Source of the DNA: Polychytrium aggregatum
Taxonomy: Eukaryota > Chytridiomycota > Chytridiomycetes > Polychytriales
Direction: 5' to 3'
DNA length: 64,000 nucleotides
Assembly (NCBI RefSeq): GCF_025602895.1
Contig: NW_026516253.1
Location: 248,001-312,000, forward strand
A program made the position numbers and the translations under genes. Every line of letters begins with the position of its first letter. Positions within the stretch are counted from its first letter, which is position 1. This document shows positions 18,315 to 27,196 of the stretch, in pieces. Below the pieces are notes generated by a model that was not told where the DNA came from, searched no databases, and was given only the letters and a program-made list of their open reading frames with translations.

Positions 18315-21300
18315 AAAAGGTCGGAGGAGCTTTCCTAGGCGTCAATCATGTCATAAATCTTCCTCCTGTAAATGTCTCCACGGTAAATCACTCTTCTGCC
18401 TTTTGCCATCTTGCCCCCGTCACCATTGCCACCGTTTCCACCGCTCTTGCTTCTTCGTCTTCGCCTCCCGAGCCTGACATCCAACGTCAGCCCTCCCTCG
18501 CTGTGACTCTGCTGTGCGGTCCAGAGTCCATACGGGCAACCGCCATGATCGATACCGGCGCGGTTACTTCGTTTATGGACACTGGATTCGCCGCAACCCA
18601 CGCTCTCCCCACCTTTGAAACTTCTTTCGTCATCACTCTTGCCGATGGCTCTTCGATGGAGTCTAGTCTTGGAGTTTGTGTTTCTATGATCACAGGCATC
18701 AGCCACTATGAACAAATCTCGTTCGCGCTGATTCCCTTGGCTTCATACCCGATCATCTTGGGTATGGATTGGATCAAGAAACACAAACCCTACTTTGACT
18801 GGCACCATGACTCTATTTTCTTGCCTTGCACCTCTATCCACAGTTTGGCCTCCCCGTTCTCTCCCGAGCCACAGTCCTCTAGGTCCAGCCCTGCCGAGTC
18901 CCCTGCTGAGGTCCCCGCCGAGCCTGCCGTGTCCCTGCCCGAGTCCAAGATTGTTCCTGCCGAGTCCCCAGCCAAGTCCCCAGCCGTGCCCGAGATCCTC
19001 CCTGCCTTGCCTCCTGCCGTGCCCAAGCCCAGTCCTGCCTTGCCTCCTGCCGTCCCCAAGACCAAGACCCAGTCCCTACCCAGCGTCAGCCTGATCGGCA
19101 GCATCCCCTTCCAGCACGCCGTCCAGAAGGAAGGCCTGGAAGTGTTCCTCTTGGATGCTGCCCGAGTCCTGTCCCTCTGCTCCGTCGACGCTGGAGCCAA
19201 GCCCAAGGCCGAGCCCTCTGTCCCCTCCAAGTACTCGTCCTTTGCCAAGGTGTTTTCCAAGTCCGAGGCCGACAAGCTCCCCCAGCACCGCCCTTACGAC
19301 CACACGATCCCGTTGGTCGAAGGTGCGTCTCCGTCGTTTGGGCCCGTCTACAACCTCTCCAAGCCGGAGATGGACGCCCTCCACACCTACATCCAAGAGA
19401 ACTTGTCCAAGGGTTTCATCCGCCGTTCCGAGTCCCCTGCCGGTGCCCCAGTCCTGTTCGTCAAGAAGAAGGATGGCTCCCTCCGTCTCTGCGTCGACTA
19501 CCGGGCCCTGAACAAGATCACCGTGCCGAACCGCTGTCCCCTTCCTCTGATTGCCGAGACGTTCGACAACCTCGGTAAGGCCAAGATCTTCACCAAGCTC
19601 GACATGCGAGGCGCATACAACCTCTTGCGCATCGCTGAAGGTGAAGAGTGGAAGACGGCCTTCCGCTGCCGCTACGGCCATTTCGAGTACAACGTCATGC
19701 CGTTCGGCTTGACCAACGCTCCTGCCTCGTTCCAAGCCTTCGTCAACGATGTCCTCCGAGAATACCTTGACCAGTTCGTGGTCGTCTACCTGGACGACAT
19801 CCTCATCTACTCCTCCGATCCTGCCGAGCACGAGGCTCATGTCAAGAAAGTCCTGACCAAGCTCCAAGACGCCGGACTCTCACTCAAGCTTGAAAAGTGT
19901 GAGTTCGACCAGTCCTCCGTCGCCTTCCTCGGGTTCATCATCTCGCCCGATGGAATCTCCATGGATCCCGACAAGGTCAAGGCCATCCAGGAGTGGGAGA
20001 TCCCCCGATCTGCCCACGACATCCAAGTCTTCCTCGGCCTGGCGAACTTCTACCGCCGGTTCGTCAAGGACTACTCCAAGATCGCCACCCCGCTGACGGA
20101 CCTCCTGAAGAAGGACATCAAGTTCTCCTGGTCTCCCTCGGCTCAAACGTCATTCCTGAAGCTTAAGGAATGCCTGAGCACCGGTCCTGTCCTCCGCCAC
20201 TTCGACCCCGAGCGTCAGTGCGTCATCGAAGCCGACGCATCTGACTATGCTCTTGGGGCTGTTCTCAGTCAGCGCGACGACGAAGGCCTCCTCCACCCCG
20301 TCGCCTTCTACTCCCGGAAGCTGCTCGATGCAGAAATGAATTATCAAATCTATGATAAGGAACTTCTCGCCATCGTCGCAGCCTTCAAGCAATGGAGACA
20401 CTACCTCGAGTTCTCCTCCCAAGCCACCGAGGTCGTCACCGACCACAAGAACCTCGAATACTTCCAGACCTCCCGCAACCTCAGCCGTCGCCAAGTCCGT
20501 TGGTCCGAGATCCTTGGCGACTACAACTTCGTCATCAGGTATCGACCCGGAACCCTCAACAATGCCGCCGACGCCCTCTCCCGCAAGGACAAGTTCCCTA
20601 AGGAGGGGGGTGACTCCCGTAGCTCCCCGAACACCCAGACCCTGCTGCCACCAAAACTCTTCGTTTCCGCCCTCCGAGCCGTTCCCGTTGCCCCCGAGTC
20701 CGAGGATATCGCCGCCCTCATCAAGTCAAGCCTCAAGAAGGACTCTACCTTTGGTCCGATCCTGTCCCAAGTCCTCAAGAACCCTGCCTCCTGTCCCGGC
20801 TACTCCGTCGACAACGACCTTCTGCTCTTTGAAGGTCTCGTCTGCGTCCCCGATGTCCCCGAGCTCAAGCGCAAGATTCTCGTCGAGTGCCACGACTCGC
20901 CGACTGCCGGCCACTTCGGCGTCGCCAAGACCTTTGAGCTCGTCTCCCGGACCTTCCACTGGCCGACCATGCGTCGCTACATCAAGGAGTATGTCTCCGG
21001 ATGCGACACCTGCCAGCGGAACAAGCACTCCCGTCACAAGCCCTACGGACTCCTTGCCTCGCTCCCTGTTCCCGATCGCCCTTGGTCTTCTGTCTCCGTC
21101 GACTTCATCACCCAGCTTCCCGAGTCCTCTGGACACACAGCCATCTGTGTGTTTGTCGACCGATTCACCAAGATGGCCCACTTCGTCCCGTCAAGCAACG
21201 AGGCCAACGCCGAAGACACTGCTCGGATGTTTGTCGAGCACGTCTTCACCAAGCACGGTCTTCCAGACGATATCGTCTCAGACCGAGGATCTACCTTTGC

Positions 21301-22177
21301 CTCCAAGTTCTTCCAAGCCGTCCTGACCCGCCTCAAGATCAAGCACAAGATGTCGACTGCCTTCCATCCGCAGACCGACGGCCAGACCGAGCGGGTCAAC
21401 GCCATCCTCGAGCAGTACCTCCGCTGCTTCATCAACTTCCAGCAAGACGACTGGGCCCAGCTTCTCCCTCACGCCGAGTTCACCTACAACAACACCTCTC
21501 AAGCAACCCTCGGCTGCTCCCCCTTCTTTGCCTACACCGGCTACCACCCTCGTTTTTCCGTCGCCCTTCCCCGCACCACCAAGAATGCCTCCGTCGCCGA
21601 CGATCAAGCCCGAGCCATTCACTCCCTCCACGATGAACTCAAGTTCAACATCGCCCTTGCCCAGGACTCCCAAGCCAAGTTCTACGACCCCGGCCACTCC
21701 CCTTCCCCTCCGTTCAAGGTTGGAGACCGAGTCTGGCTCTCCGCCAAGAACATCAAGACCCAGCGACCCACGGCCAAGCTCGACCACACCAAGCTTGGGC
21801 CGTTCAAGATCGTCGCTCAAGTCGGTTCCCGCGCTTTCAAGTTGGACTTGCCCTCGTCCATGCGCATCCATCCGGTGTTCCACGTCTCCCTGCTCGAACC
21901 CGCCGCCGATGACAAGATCCCAGGTCGAATCATCCCGCCCCCTCCACCCATCCAAGTCGACGGCCACGACGAATGGGAAGTCGAACAGATCCTGGACTCC
22001 AGGCTGTTCCGAGGTAAGCTCCAGTATCTTGTGCACTGGCGTGGCTACACGGTGATGGACTGCACCTGGGAGCCCGCCAGCAATCTTGCACATTGTCCGG
22101 AGCCTGTCACTGCCTACCACTCCTCTCATCCCTCGAAGCCTGGCCCTCTCGGAGCTCGGGCCTTGAGAGGGGGGTAG
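18290..22177 (+). CDS. E1 Pol polyprotein
   Basis: The frame opens after a TGA at 18287, overlaps gag by 25 nt and lies in the -1 frame. It has no early ATG, so frameshifting at 18296-18302 is the likely route of expression. Order: retropepsin with AMIDTGAVTSF and IILGMDW; a Pro/Glu/Ser-rich linker; RT with [12 protein letters not shown] and YLDD; RNase H with VIEADASDYALGAVL; integrase with HFGVAKTF...CDTCQRNK, DFITQLP, VSDRGSTFAS and HPQTDGQTERVNAILEQYL; a GPF module; and a chromodomain (EWEVEQILDSRLFRGKLQYLVHWRGY). The TAG stop is flush with the 3' LTR, so the polypurine tract encodes the terminal RGG. The frame is intact. Confidence 0.95.
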   Translation, partial: RPGKLLCLEKVGGAFLGVNHVINLPPVNVSTVNHSSAFCHLAPVTIATVSTALASSSSPPEPDIQRQPSLAVTLLCGPESIRATAMIDTGAVTSFMDTGFAATHALPTFETSFVITLADGSSMESSLGVCVSMITGISHYEQISFALIPLASYPIILGMDWIKKHKPYFDWHHDSIFLPCTSIHSLASPFSPEPQSSRSSPAESPAEVPAEPAVSLPESKIVPAESPAKSPAVPEILPALPPAVPKPSPALPPAVPKTKTQSLPSVSLIGSIPFQHAVQKEGLEVFLLDAARVLSLCSVDAGAKPKAEPSVPSKYSSFAKVFSKSEADKLPQHRPYDHTIPLVEGASPSFGPVYNLSKPEMDALHTYIQENLSKGFIRRSESPAGAPVLFVKKKDGSLRLCVDYRALNKITVPNRCPLPLIAETFDNLGKAKIFTKLDMRGAYNLLRIAEGEEWKTAFRCRYGHFEYNVMPFGLTNAPASFQAFVNDVLREYLDQFVVVYLDDILIYSSDPAEHEAHVKKVLTKLQDAGLSLKLEKCEFDQSSVAFLGFIISPDGISMDPDKVKAIQEWEIPRSAHDIQVFLGLANFYRRFVKDYSKIATPLTDLLKKDIKFSWSPSAQTSFLKLKECLSTGPVLRHFDPERQCVIEADASDYALGAVLSQRDDEGLLHPVAFYSRKLLDAEMNYQIYDKELLAIVAAFKQWRHYLEFSSQATEVVTDHKNLEYFQTSRNLSRRQVRWSEILGDYNFVIRYRPGTLNNAADALSRKDKFPKEGGDSRSSPNTQTLLPPKLFVSALRAVPVAPESEDIAALIKSSLKKDSTFGPILSQVLKNPASCPGYSVDNDLLLFEGLVCVPDVPELKRKILVECHDSPTAGHFGVAKTFELVSRTFHWPTMRRYIKEYVSGCDTCQRNKHSRHKPYGLLASLPVPDRPWSSVSVDFITQLPESSGHTAICVFVDRFTKMAHFVPSSNEANAEDTARMFVEHVFTKHGLPDDIVSDRGSTFASKFFQAVLTRLKIKHKMSTAFHPQTDGQTERVNAILEQYLRCFINFQQDDWAQLLPHAEFTYNNTSQATLGCSPFFAYTGYHPRFSVALPRTTKNASVADDQARAIHSLHDELKFNIALAQDSQAKFYDPGHSPSPPFKVGDRVWLSAKNIKTQRPTAKLDHTKLGPFKIVAQVGSRAFKLDLPSSMRIHPVFHVSLLEPAADDKIPGRIIPPPPPIQVDGHDEWEVEQILDSRLFRGKLQYLVHWRGYTVMDCTWEPASNLAHCPEPVTAYHSSHPSKPGPLGARALRGG
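18296..18340 (+). promoter_or_regulatory. E1 candidate -1 frameshift signal
   Basis: The gag-phase sequence G GAA AAC (18296-18302) is followed after 6 nt by a stem. GCCTAG (18309-18314, holding the gag stop) pairs with CTAGGC (18335-18340), and AAAG pairs with CTTT inside it after one mismatch. The heptamer is not a perfect X XXY YYZ: the P-site tRNA would need a G-U pair after slipping. The frame relation and the tiny overlap leave little room for another site. Confidence 0.65.
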
Positions 22178-22758
22178 TGTCATGAACACCCTCTGCCTTT
22201 GCCCTCTTCCTTCCTTTACCCTTGCCCTTTCCTTTCTGTTTGCCTGCCTTAGCGCTTTCCCTTCCTTCTGTTTGTTTGTTTCCCGCGCTGTGCTGCCTTG
22301 TTGTCTTCCCGCCAGCACGCGCGCTGTCTGTGTTCCGTTCCCGTTTCCTTGCTGTTGGTCATGGGTTACGCCCACAACGCCGCCTCGACGCCGCCTGACG
22401 CCTTGGCGCCGCCATGCCGCCGCCACTGACGCCCGCTGACTCACGGATCCCGAGTCACGGCCGCCACCTGCTTCGCTCGCTGCTTCGCCCTCCCCGCCGC
22501 TGCTTCGCTCCTGCCCCCTCGCTCTGCAGCGTCGATCCTTGGCGCTCGCATAAATAGCCCTCCGACCAGCCTCTGTCCTTTGCCTTCGTCTTGCCACTTT
22601 GTATTTTTAGTATCCTAAGCCTTGGATCTAGAATAAAACTTTGGCTTTACACTTGACACTCTGTGTCCCAGTCCAGTCCCCGCTCCTCTCCCTACGTTCG
22701 AGTCTTGTATTAGGACTCTTGCGCACTTCCCTGCTTGCCCCGTTGTCCAGTCTTGACA
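22178..22758 (+). repeat. E1 3' LTR (581 bp)
   Basis: Partner of 16423-17003, with matching sequence by eye. The polypurine tract GAGAGGGGGG precedes it inside the pol coding region. Confidence 0.94.
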
Positions 22759-22763
22759 GGTGC

Positions 22764-22986
22764 TAGGCTACTCTAGCGGACGGGTGAGCTCGGGAAGCAC
22801 TTACGTTTATTCACGATAAAACCGAACTCCAGACAAACGGGGGGAACGGGGGCAACCCGCAGGTATACCCTGCGGTGGCCTGCCTGCGGTGCGTGAAAAC
22901 GCAAAGCGCAGCACAGGTCACGACCCACTGCGCCGCGCAGTACGCGCAGTACGCGCAGCACAGCGTCGGAGATACCATCTCCTACA
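22764..22986 (-). repeat. D0 3' LTR, larger part
   Basis: With 16337-16422 this rebuilds the 309-bp D LTR (TGTA...TACA ends). E1 separates the two parts. In element sense it shows the CTGCGCGTA repeats, a near-palindrome around GGTATACC, and AATAAA. Confidence 0.9.
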
Positions 22987-22995
22987 CTCCCACAC

Positions 22996-25943
22996 TTAAG
23001 AAGGCTTCCTGCGAGGAGCCCTGCGTGTGCTCTTTATTTGGGGCTCCTCGAGGTGTTTACCGTATTTACTCAGCTCCTCGGGTGCATGGGACAAGTCCTC
23101 CAGTGTTTGCCATGTGTTGCCCGAGTGTGGGTAACCAACCCACTTGACATAAAACCGAAGTGACCCATCAGCCACTTTCTTGTGCCTCACGATCCTTTCG
23201 ACTTCATATTCTTGAGTATAGTATGGTCCGAGGTCGTCTTCCAGTGGTGCGTCGTCCGGGACACCTTCGTCGGCGTCGGGGAACTGTGCTGGACTGCGGG
23301 TCGTGTGGCGACGCAGCTTGGACACATGGAAGACAGGATGGAGCTTGCTTCCAGGTGGCAAGTCCAACAGGTAGTTGAGGGGACTGGGTCGGGCCGCTAT
23401 CTTAAACGGTCCTCGGTACTTGGGCAACAACTTCTTTGACTGGGCTTCGGGGACCTTGATGTTGTCGGCGTCCAGGTAGACAAGGTCTCCAACTTCAAAG
23501 GAGACATCCTGGTGTCGGCGGTCGTAGTACTTCGCCATCACTTGTTGCGCATCCGTGAGCGCATCGGCGATCATCTTGTGTCGGACTTGATGATCTTTGA
23601 CAAAGGCACTTGGTTTGGGAGGCAATCCAGCCGTGGACTCGGTCAGTGTCAAGGAGGTGGGAACATCAGGCTGGAATCCGTAGAGCGCCTCAAAGGGGCT
23701 CAAACCAGTTGTGCTCGACTTGGCGGTATTGTATGCAAACTCTGCATGACTCAGCTGTATGTCCCAGTCGTCTTGACTGGTCGAGGCGTATGTCCTCAGG
23801 TATTGCTCGAGGGTGCGGATCGTCCGCTCGGACTGTCCATCCGTTTGTTGGTGGTGTGAGGTTGACATGTTCAGCTTGGTGCCGAGATGGTCGAACAGAC
23901 TTGTCCAAAACAAGGAGGTGAATCGGGGGTCTCGGTCACTGACGATCGACCTTGGGAGGCCGTGGTGCTTGAACACATGCTTGAAGAACAGCAGTGCAAG
24001 GTCAGGCGCGGAGCATGTCGTCTGGCACGGCACAAAGTGTGCCATCTTGCTGAACCTGTCGACAACGACAGCGATTGCATCGTGGTCCAACTTGGTCGTC
24101 GGTAGATGCGTGACGAGATCCATGGACATGCTGGTCCAGGGGCGGTCGGGAACAGGCAGGGGTTGCAGCAATCCTTGCTCTCGGGTCGTGCGTGACTTGA
24201 CCATCTTGCAGGTATGGCAGGACTCGATGTACTTCTCGACGGTGCGCTTCATTCCAGGCCAGTATGCGACTTTGGCCAGTCGGTCGTATGTCTTCTCGAC
24301 TCCAAAGTGTCCAGCGAGGGGCGAGTCGTGGACCTCTTGGAGCAACTTGGTCTTCAACGACGGAATGTCCGGCACACAGACACGGCTGTCCTTCTTCAGG
24401 AGGAGCAGGCCATCACGCACTGTGTACTCGGACGATTCGTCGTCCTTGGGGAGCTTAGACACCTTTCGGAACAGTTCTCCGAACTGTTTGTCGTTGGCGA
24501 TGTTGTCTCGGACAACATCCAGCATCGTGTTGTCGACACTGACAGTCGACTCGTACAGTGACGCCAATTGGTAGTCGGGGCGTCGGGACAGTGCGTCAGG
24601 CACCACATTGAGTTTGCCTTTCTGGTATACAACCTCGTAGTTGTACTCGGCGAGGAACTCCATCCATCGCGCTTGGCGTCGGCTCAGGTTCTTCTTGGTG
24701 TCGAGGTAACGCAGTGACTGGTGGTCCGTCACAATCTTGAAGGGCTTGGCGGTACCGTGGAGGTACACTCGGAACTTCTGCAGCGCGTAGATGATCGCAA
24801 GCTGCTCCTTCTCGTGCACGGGATAGTTGATCTCGTGTTGGGACAGTTTGCGCGACTCGAAGGCAACGGGCCTTCCCTCCTGCATCAAAACAGCTCCCAC
24901 CGCAAAGTCGGAGGCGTCGGTGTGCACGGAGACATCCGTGTTCGGGTCGAACACAGCGAGGACAGGAGCGTTCGTCAAGGCGTGCTTGAGGGTCTCGAAC
25001 GCTTGACGTTGTGGGTGGTCCCACACGAAGGGGCACTCTTTGCGGAGTAGGTCTGTGAGTGGACCGGCAGTGCGCGCCAGATCGGGGATGAATCGGCGGT
25101 AGTAGTTGACGAGACCGAGAAACGACTGCACGTCAGAGACGCATGCGAGCGGCGGCCACTCGACCACAGACTTGACCTTGGCGGGGTCGACTTCGATTCC
25201 TCTTCCTGAGACAACGTGTCCCAGGAACGGGACTTGATTCTGGAAGAACTCGCACTTGGACAGTTTGGCATACAACTTGTGCTCGCGTAGCTTGGCCAGC
25301 ACGCGGGCGACATGACCTTCATGGGTCGCTTCATCCTTGCTGTACACAAGGATATCATCCAGGTACACGATGACAGAGTTGTCGAGCTCTTGGCGGAACA
25401 CATCGTTCATCAGCTGCATGAACGTGGCAGGTGCGTTCGTCAATCCGAACGGCAGCACTAGGAACTCGTACAGTCCGTAGCGAGTCCTGAAGGCGGTCTT
25501 GTGGACATCATCCTCGTGGATGCGGATCTGATGGTAGCCTGAGCGGAGGTCTATCTTGCTAAAGACCTTTGCTCCACTCAGACGATCCATCAACTCGTCG
25601 ATCCTTGGCAACGGGTAGGTGTTCTTGATGGTCTGTTTGTTTAGTGCGCGATAGTCGACGCACATCCTGAGATCACCTTCTTTCTTCTTGACAAAGAGCA
25701 CTGGTGCACCATACGGTGACTGGCTCGGGCGGATGAACCCATGGGCGAGGAGGTCATCCAACTGGCGCTTGAGTTCGTCCATCTCCGTCAGCGACAGTTG
25801 GTACGTCGGTCTTGACGGAGGCGACGAGCCTGGTTCGATGTCGATGCGATGATCGACGGTGCGTTGGGGTGGCAGGCATTGTGGCAACTGGTCGGGGAAT
25901 ACGTCCTTGTACTCGTCGAGCAGCTTGGTCACCACAGGCGGGG
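22996..25943 (-). pseudogene. D0 Pol, 3' three quarters
   Basis: This minus-strand frame encodes RT ([17 protein letters not shown]), RNase H ([14 protein letters not shown]), integrase (zinc module ending [45 protein letters not shown]), a GPF module and a chromodomain ([13 protein letters not shown]...[15 protein letters not shown]). It ends at PPVVTKLL where the D1 LTR begins. The frame runs on into the antisense strand of that LTR, which supplies 38 codons and an ATG. This gives a 1019-codon chimeric frame that I regard as accidental. Protease and gag are lost. Confidence 0.92.
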
Positions 25944-26252
25944 TGTAGGAGATGGTATCTCCGACGCTGTGCTGCGCGTACTGCGCGTACTGCGCGGCGC
26001 AGTGGGTCGTGACCTGTGCTGCGCTTTGCGTTTTCACGCACCGCAGGCAGGCCACCGCAGGGTATACCTGCGGGTTGCCCCCGTTCCCCCCGTTTGTCTG
26101 GAGTTCGGTTTTATCGTGAATAAACGTAAGTGCTCCCCGAGCTCACCCGTCCGCTAGAGTAGCCTAGCACCGCCCTGTTCTGCCCCGTCCTGTCTTGTCT
26201 TGTACCCCCTCCCTCCCCGTCTTGCCCCAACGTCCCAGTAGTGGACGTTACA
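25944..26252 (+). repeat. D LTR1 (309 bp)
   Basis: TGTA...TACA ends. It contains two CTGCGCGTA repeats followed by CTGCGCGGCGCAG, the near-palindrome CCGCAGGGTATACCTGCGG (26055-26073), AATAAA (26119-26124) and a pyrimidine-rich 3' part. Confidence 0.94.
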
Positions 26253-26265
26253 TGGTAGCATCGGA
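26253..26265 (+). promoter_or_regulatory. D1 primer-binding site
   Basis: TGGTAGCATCGGA directly follows LTR1 and is identical over 13 bases to the family A site. With the final A of the LTR it makes an ATG in the gag frame, but a TAG closes that frame after 17 codons. Confidence 0.75.
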
Positions 26266-26305
26266 AATCCTCGTCTTGTTTTCGTCCTGTTTGTCCTCTT
26301 TCTAG
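26255..26305 (+). other. Possible 51-nt intron or short upstream frame in D1 leader
   Basis: From the LTR/primer-site ATG (26252) the gag frame is open for 17 codons and ends at TAG (26303-26305). It is then open again without a break into Gag. The interval begins GTAGCA and ends TTTGTCCTCTTTCTAG, a good pyrimidine-rich acceptor. Its 51 nt suit a fungal intron and keep the frame. D2 and D3 have the same sequence. The donor is weak, and splicing would remove the primer site, so a simple uORF is the main alternative. Confidence 0.4.
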
Positions 26306-26374
26306 ATCCTCAAGCTGGATCCCGCCTCTCTTGCCGACCGACTCTCCTCTCTGTCCCTGGAGCCTGCCCCTGCC

Positions 26375-27196
26375 ATGAGCAACCCCCGCCCACTTCCGGA
26401 AGCCTTCCTCAAGACCTTCCGTGCCCCAGTGTTTACTGGGAAGAGCCGCTCCTCCTCGGTGGAGGACTGGCTGCAGCAACTCGAGGACTACCTCGATGCT
26501 GCCCAAGTCGCCCCCACCCACCACATCGTCGCCGCCAAGCTCTGCTTAAAGGACCAGGCGTACCGTTGGTACCGCCGCCAAGGGTTCGACGAGCAGAGCG
26601 AAGGTGTGTTTGACGACTTCAAGGACCGCCTCCGTCGCCGCTTCGGCAGCCCCAATGCTGAACTCATTGCCCGTGACAAGCTATACTCTCTCGTGCAGCG
26701 TGGTTCTGTGACCCGCTACATCGAGGAGTTTGAAGACCTCTCCTCCCAGATTGAGGAGCTGGGCTCTGCTGATGCGATGTACCTCTTCCAGAAGGGCCTC
26801 AAGCCCAAGATCAGAGAGTACATCGCCAGCAACCCTGATGCCCGCAAGTCCCTGGACGTGATGATGGACGTTGCCGAGAACCTCGACAACGTCCAGTACC
26901 ATGGCCGCCAGTTCTACCCGCAGCTGGCAGGCGGCCATCGGTCTCATCACGTCCCAGCCCGTCCGCCTCGCCCGGCCCCGCCCGCAAGACCCATGCCTGA
27001 GCCCATGGACGTTGACGTCAACGCCATGGAGGCTCGTGGCCCTCCCCGCTCCCGGTTCCAGCAAGCTGCCACTGTCTCCCCCAAGGACAGACAGAAGCAG
27101 GAGGACCTCCGCCATGGTTCCTGCTTCTTCTGTCACCGACCGGGACACCAGGCCAAGGAGTGCCCCATGAAGTCGGGAAACGGCCGACCCTACTAG
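26375..27196 (+). CDS. D1 Gag (273 aa)
   Basis: Capsid-nucleocapsid precursor. The chosen ATG (GCCATGAG) is the first after the in-frame TAG at 26303. The open frame upstream of it (ILKLDPASLADR...) would add about 23 residues if the leader is spliced. The gag core is clear: [62 protein letters not shown]. The CCHC knuckle [14 protein letters not shown] is at 250-263. The C terminus lies in the frameshift signal. Confidence 0.92.
   Translation: MSNPRPLPEAFLKTFRAPVFTGKSRSSSVEDWLQQLEDYLDAAQVAPTHHIVAAKLCLKDQAYRWYRRQGFDEQSEGVFDDFKDRLRRRFGSPNAELIARDKLYSLVQRGSVTRYIEEFEDLSSQIEELGSADAMYLFQKGLKPKIREYIASNPDARKSLDVMMDVAENLDNVQYHGRQFYPQLAGGHRSHHVPARPPRPAPPARPMPEPMDVDVNAMEARGPPRSRFQQAATVSPKDRQKQEDLRHGSCFFCHRPGHQAKECPMKSGNGRPY

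Larger units (their letters stand above)
16423..22758 (+). mobile_element. Family E Ty3/gypsy copy E1, full length (6336 bp)
   Basis: This complete plus-strand element inserted in the D0 LTR. Target duplication GGTGC lies at 16418-16422 and 22759-22763. LTRs are 581 bp with TGTCA/TGACA ends. Gag and pol are both open, and a primer-binding site and polypurine tract are present. It differs from E2 by 18 bp in length, which the Pro-rich linker and a TK repeat of pol fully explain. It is probably a recent insertion. Confidence 0.96.
16337..25943 (-). mobile_element. Family D copy D0, 3' part, split by E1 and cut by the D1-D2 array
   Basis: This minus-strand D element inserted in the B integrase (flank GAAAG at 16332-16336). 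It keeps its 3' LTR (16337-16422 plus 22764-22986, 309 bp once E1 is removed) and the 3' three quarters of pol. Its 5' part (gag, protease, 5' LTR) is missing: pol stops at 25943 against LTR1 of the D1-D2 array, and the other half is nowhere in the window. It carries several amino-acid differences from D1-D3 (for example VVDRF for FVDRF and LGPYY for LGQYY), so it is an older copy. Confidence 0.9.

Noticed and set aside
22996-26055. 1019-codon frame as a real gene
   Set aside because: Its first 38 codons are the antisense strand of a D LTR and the rest is truncated D0 pol. It is a junction product.
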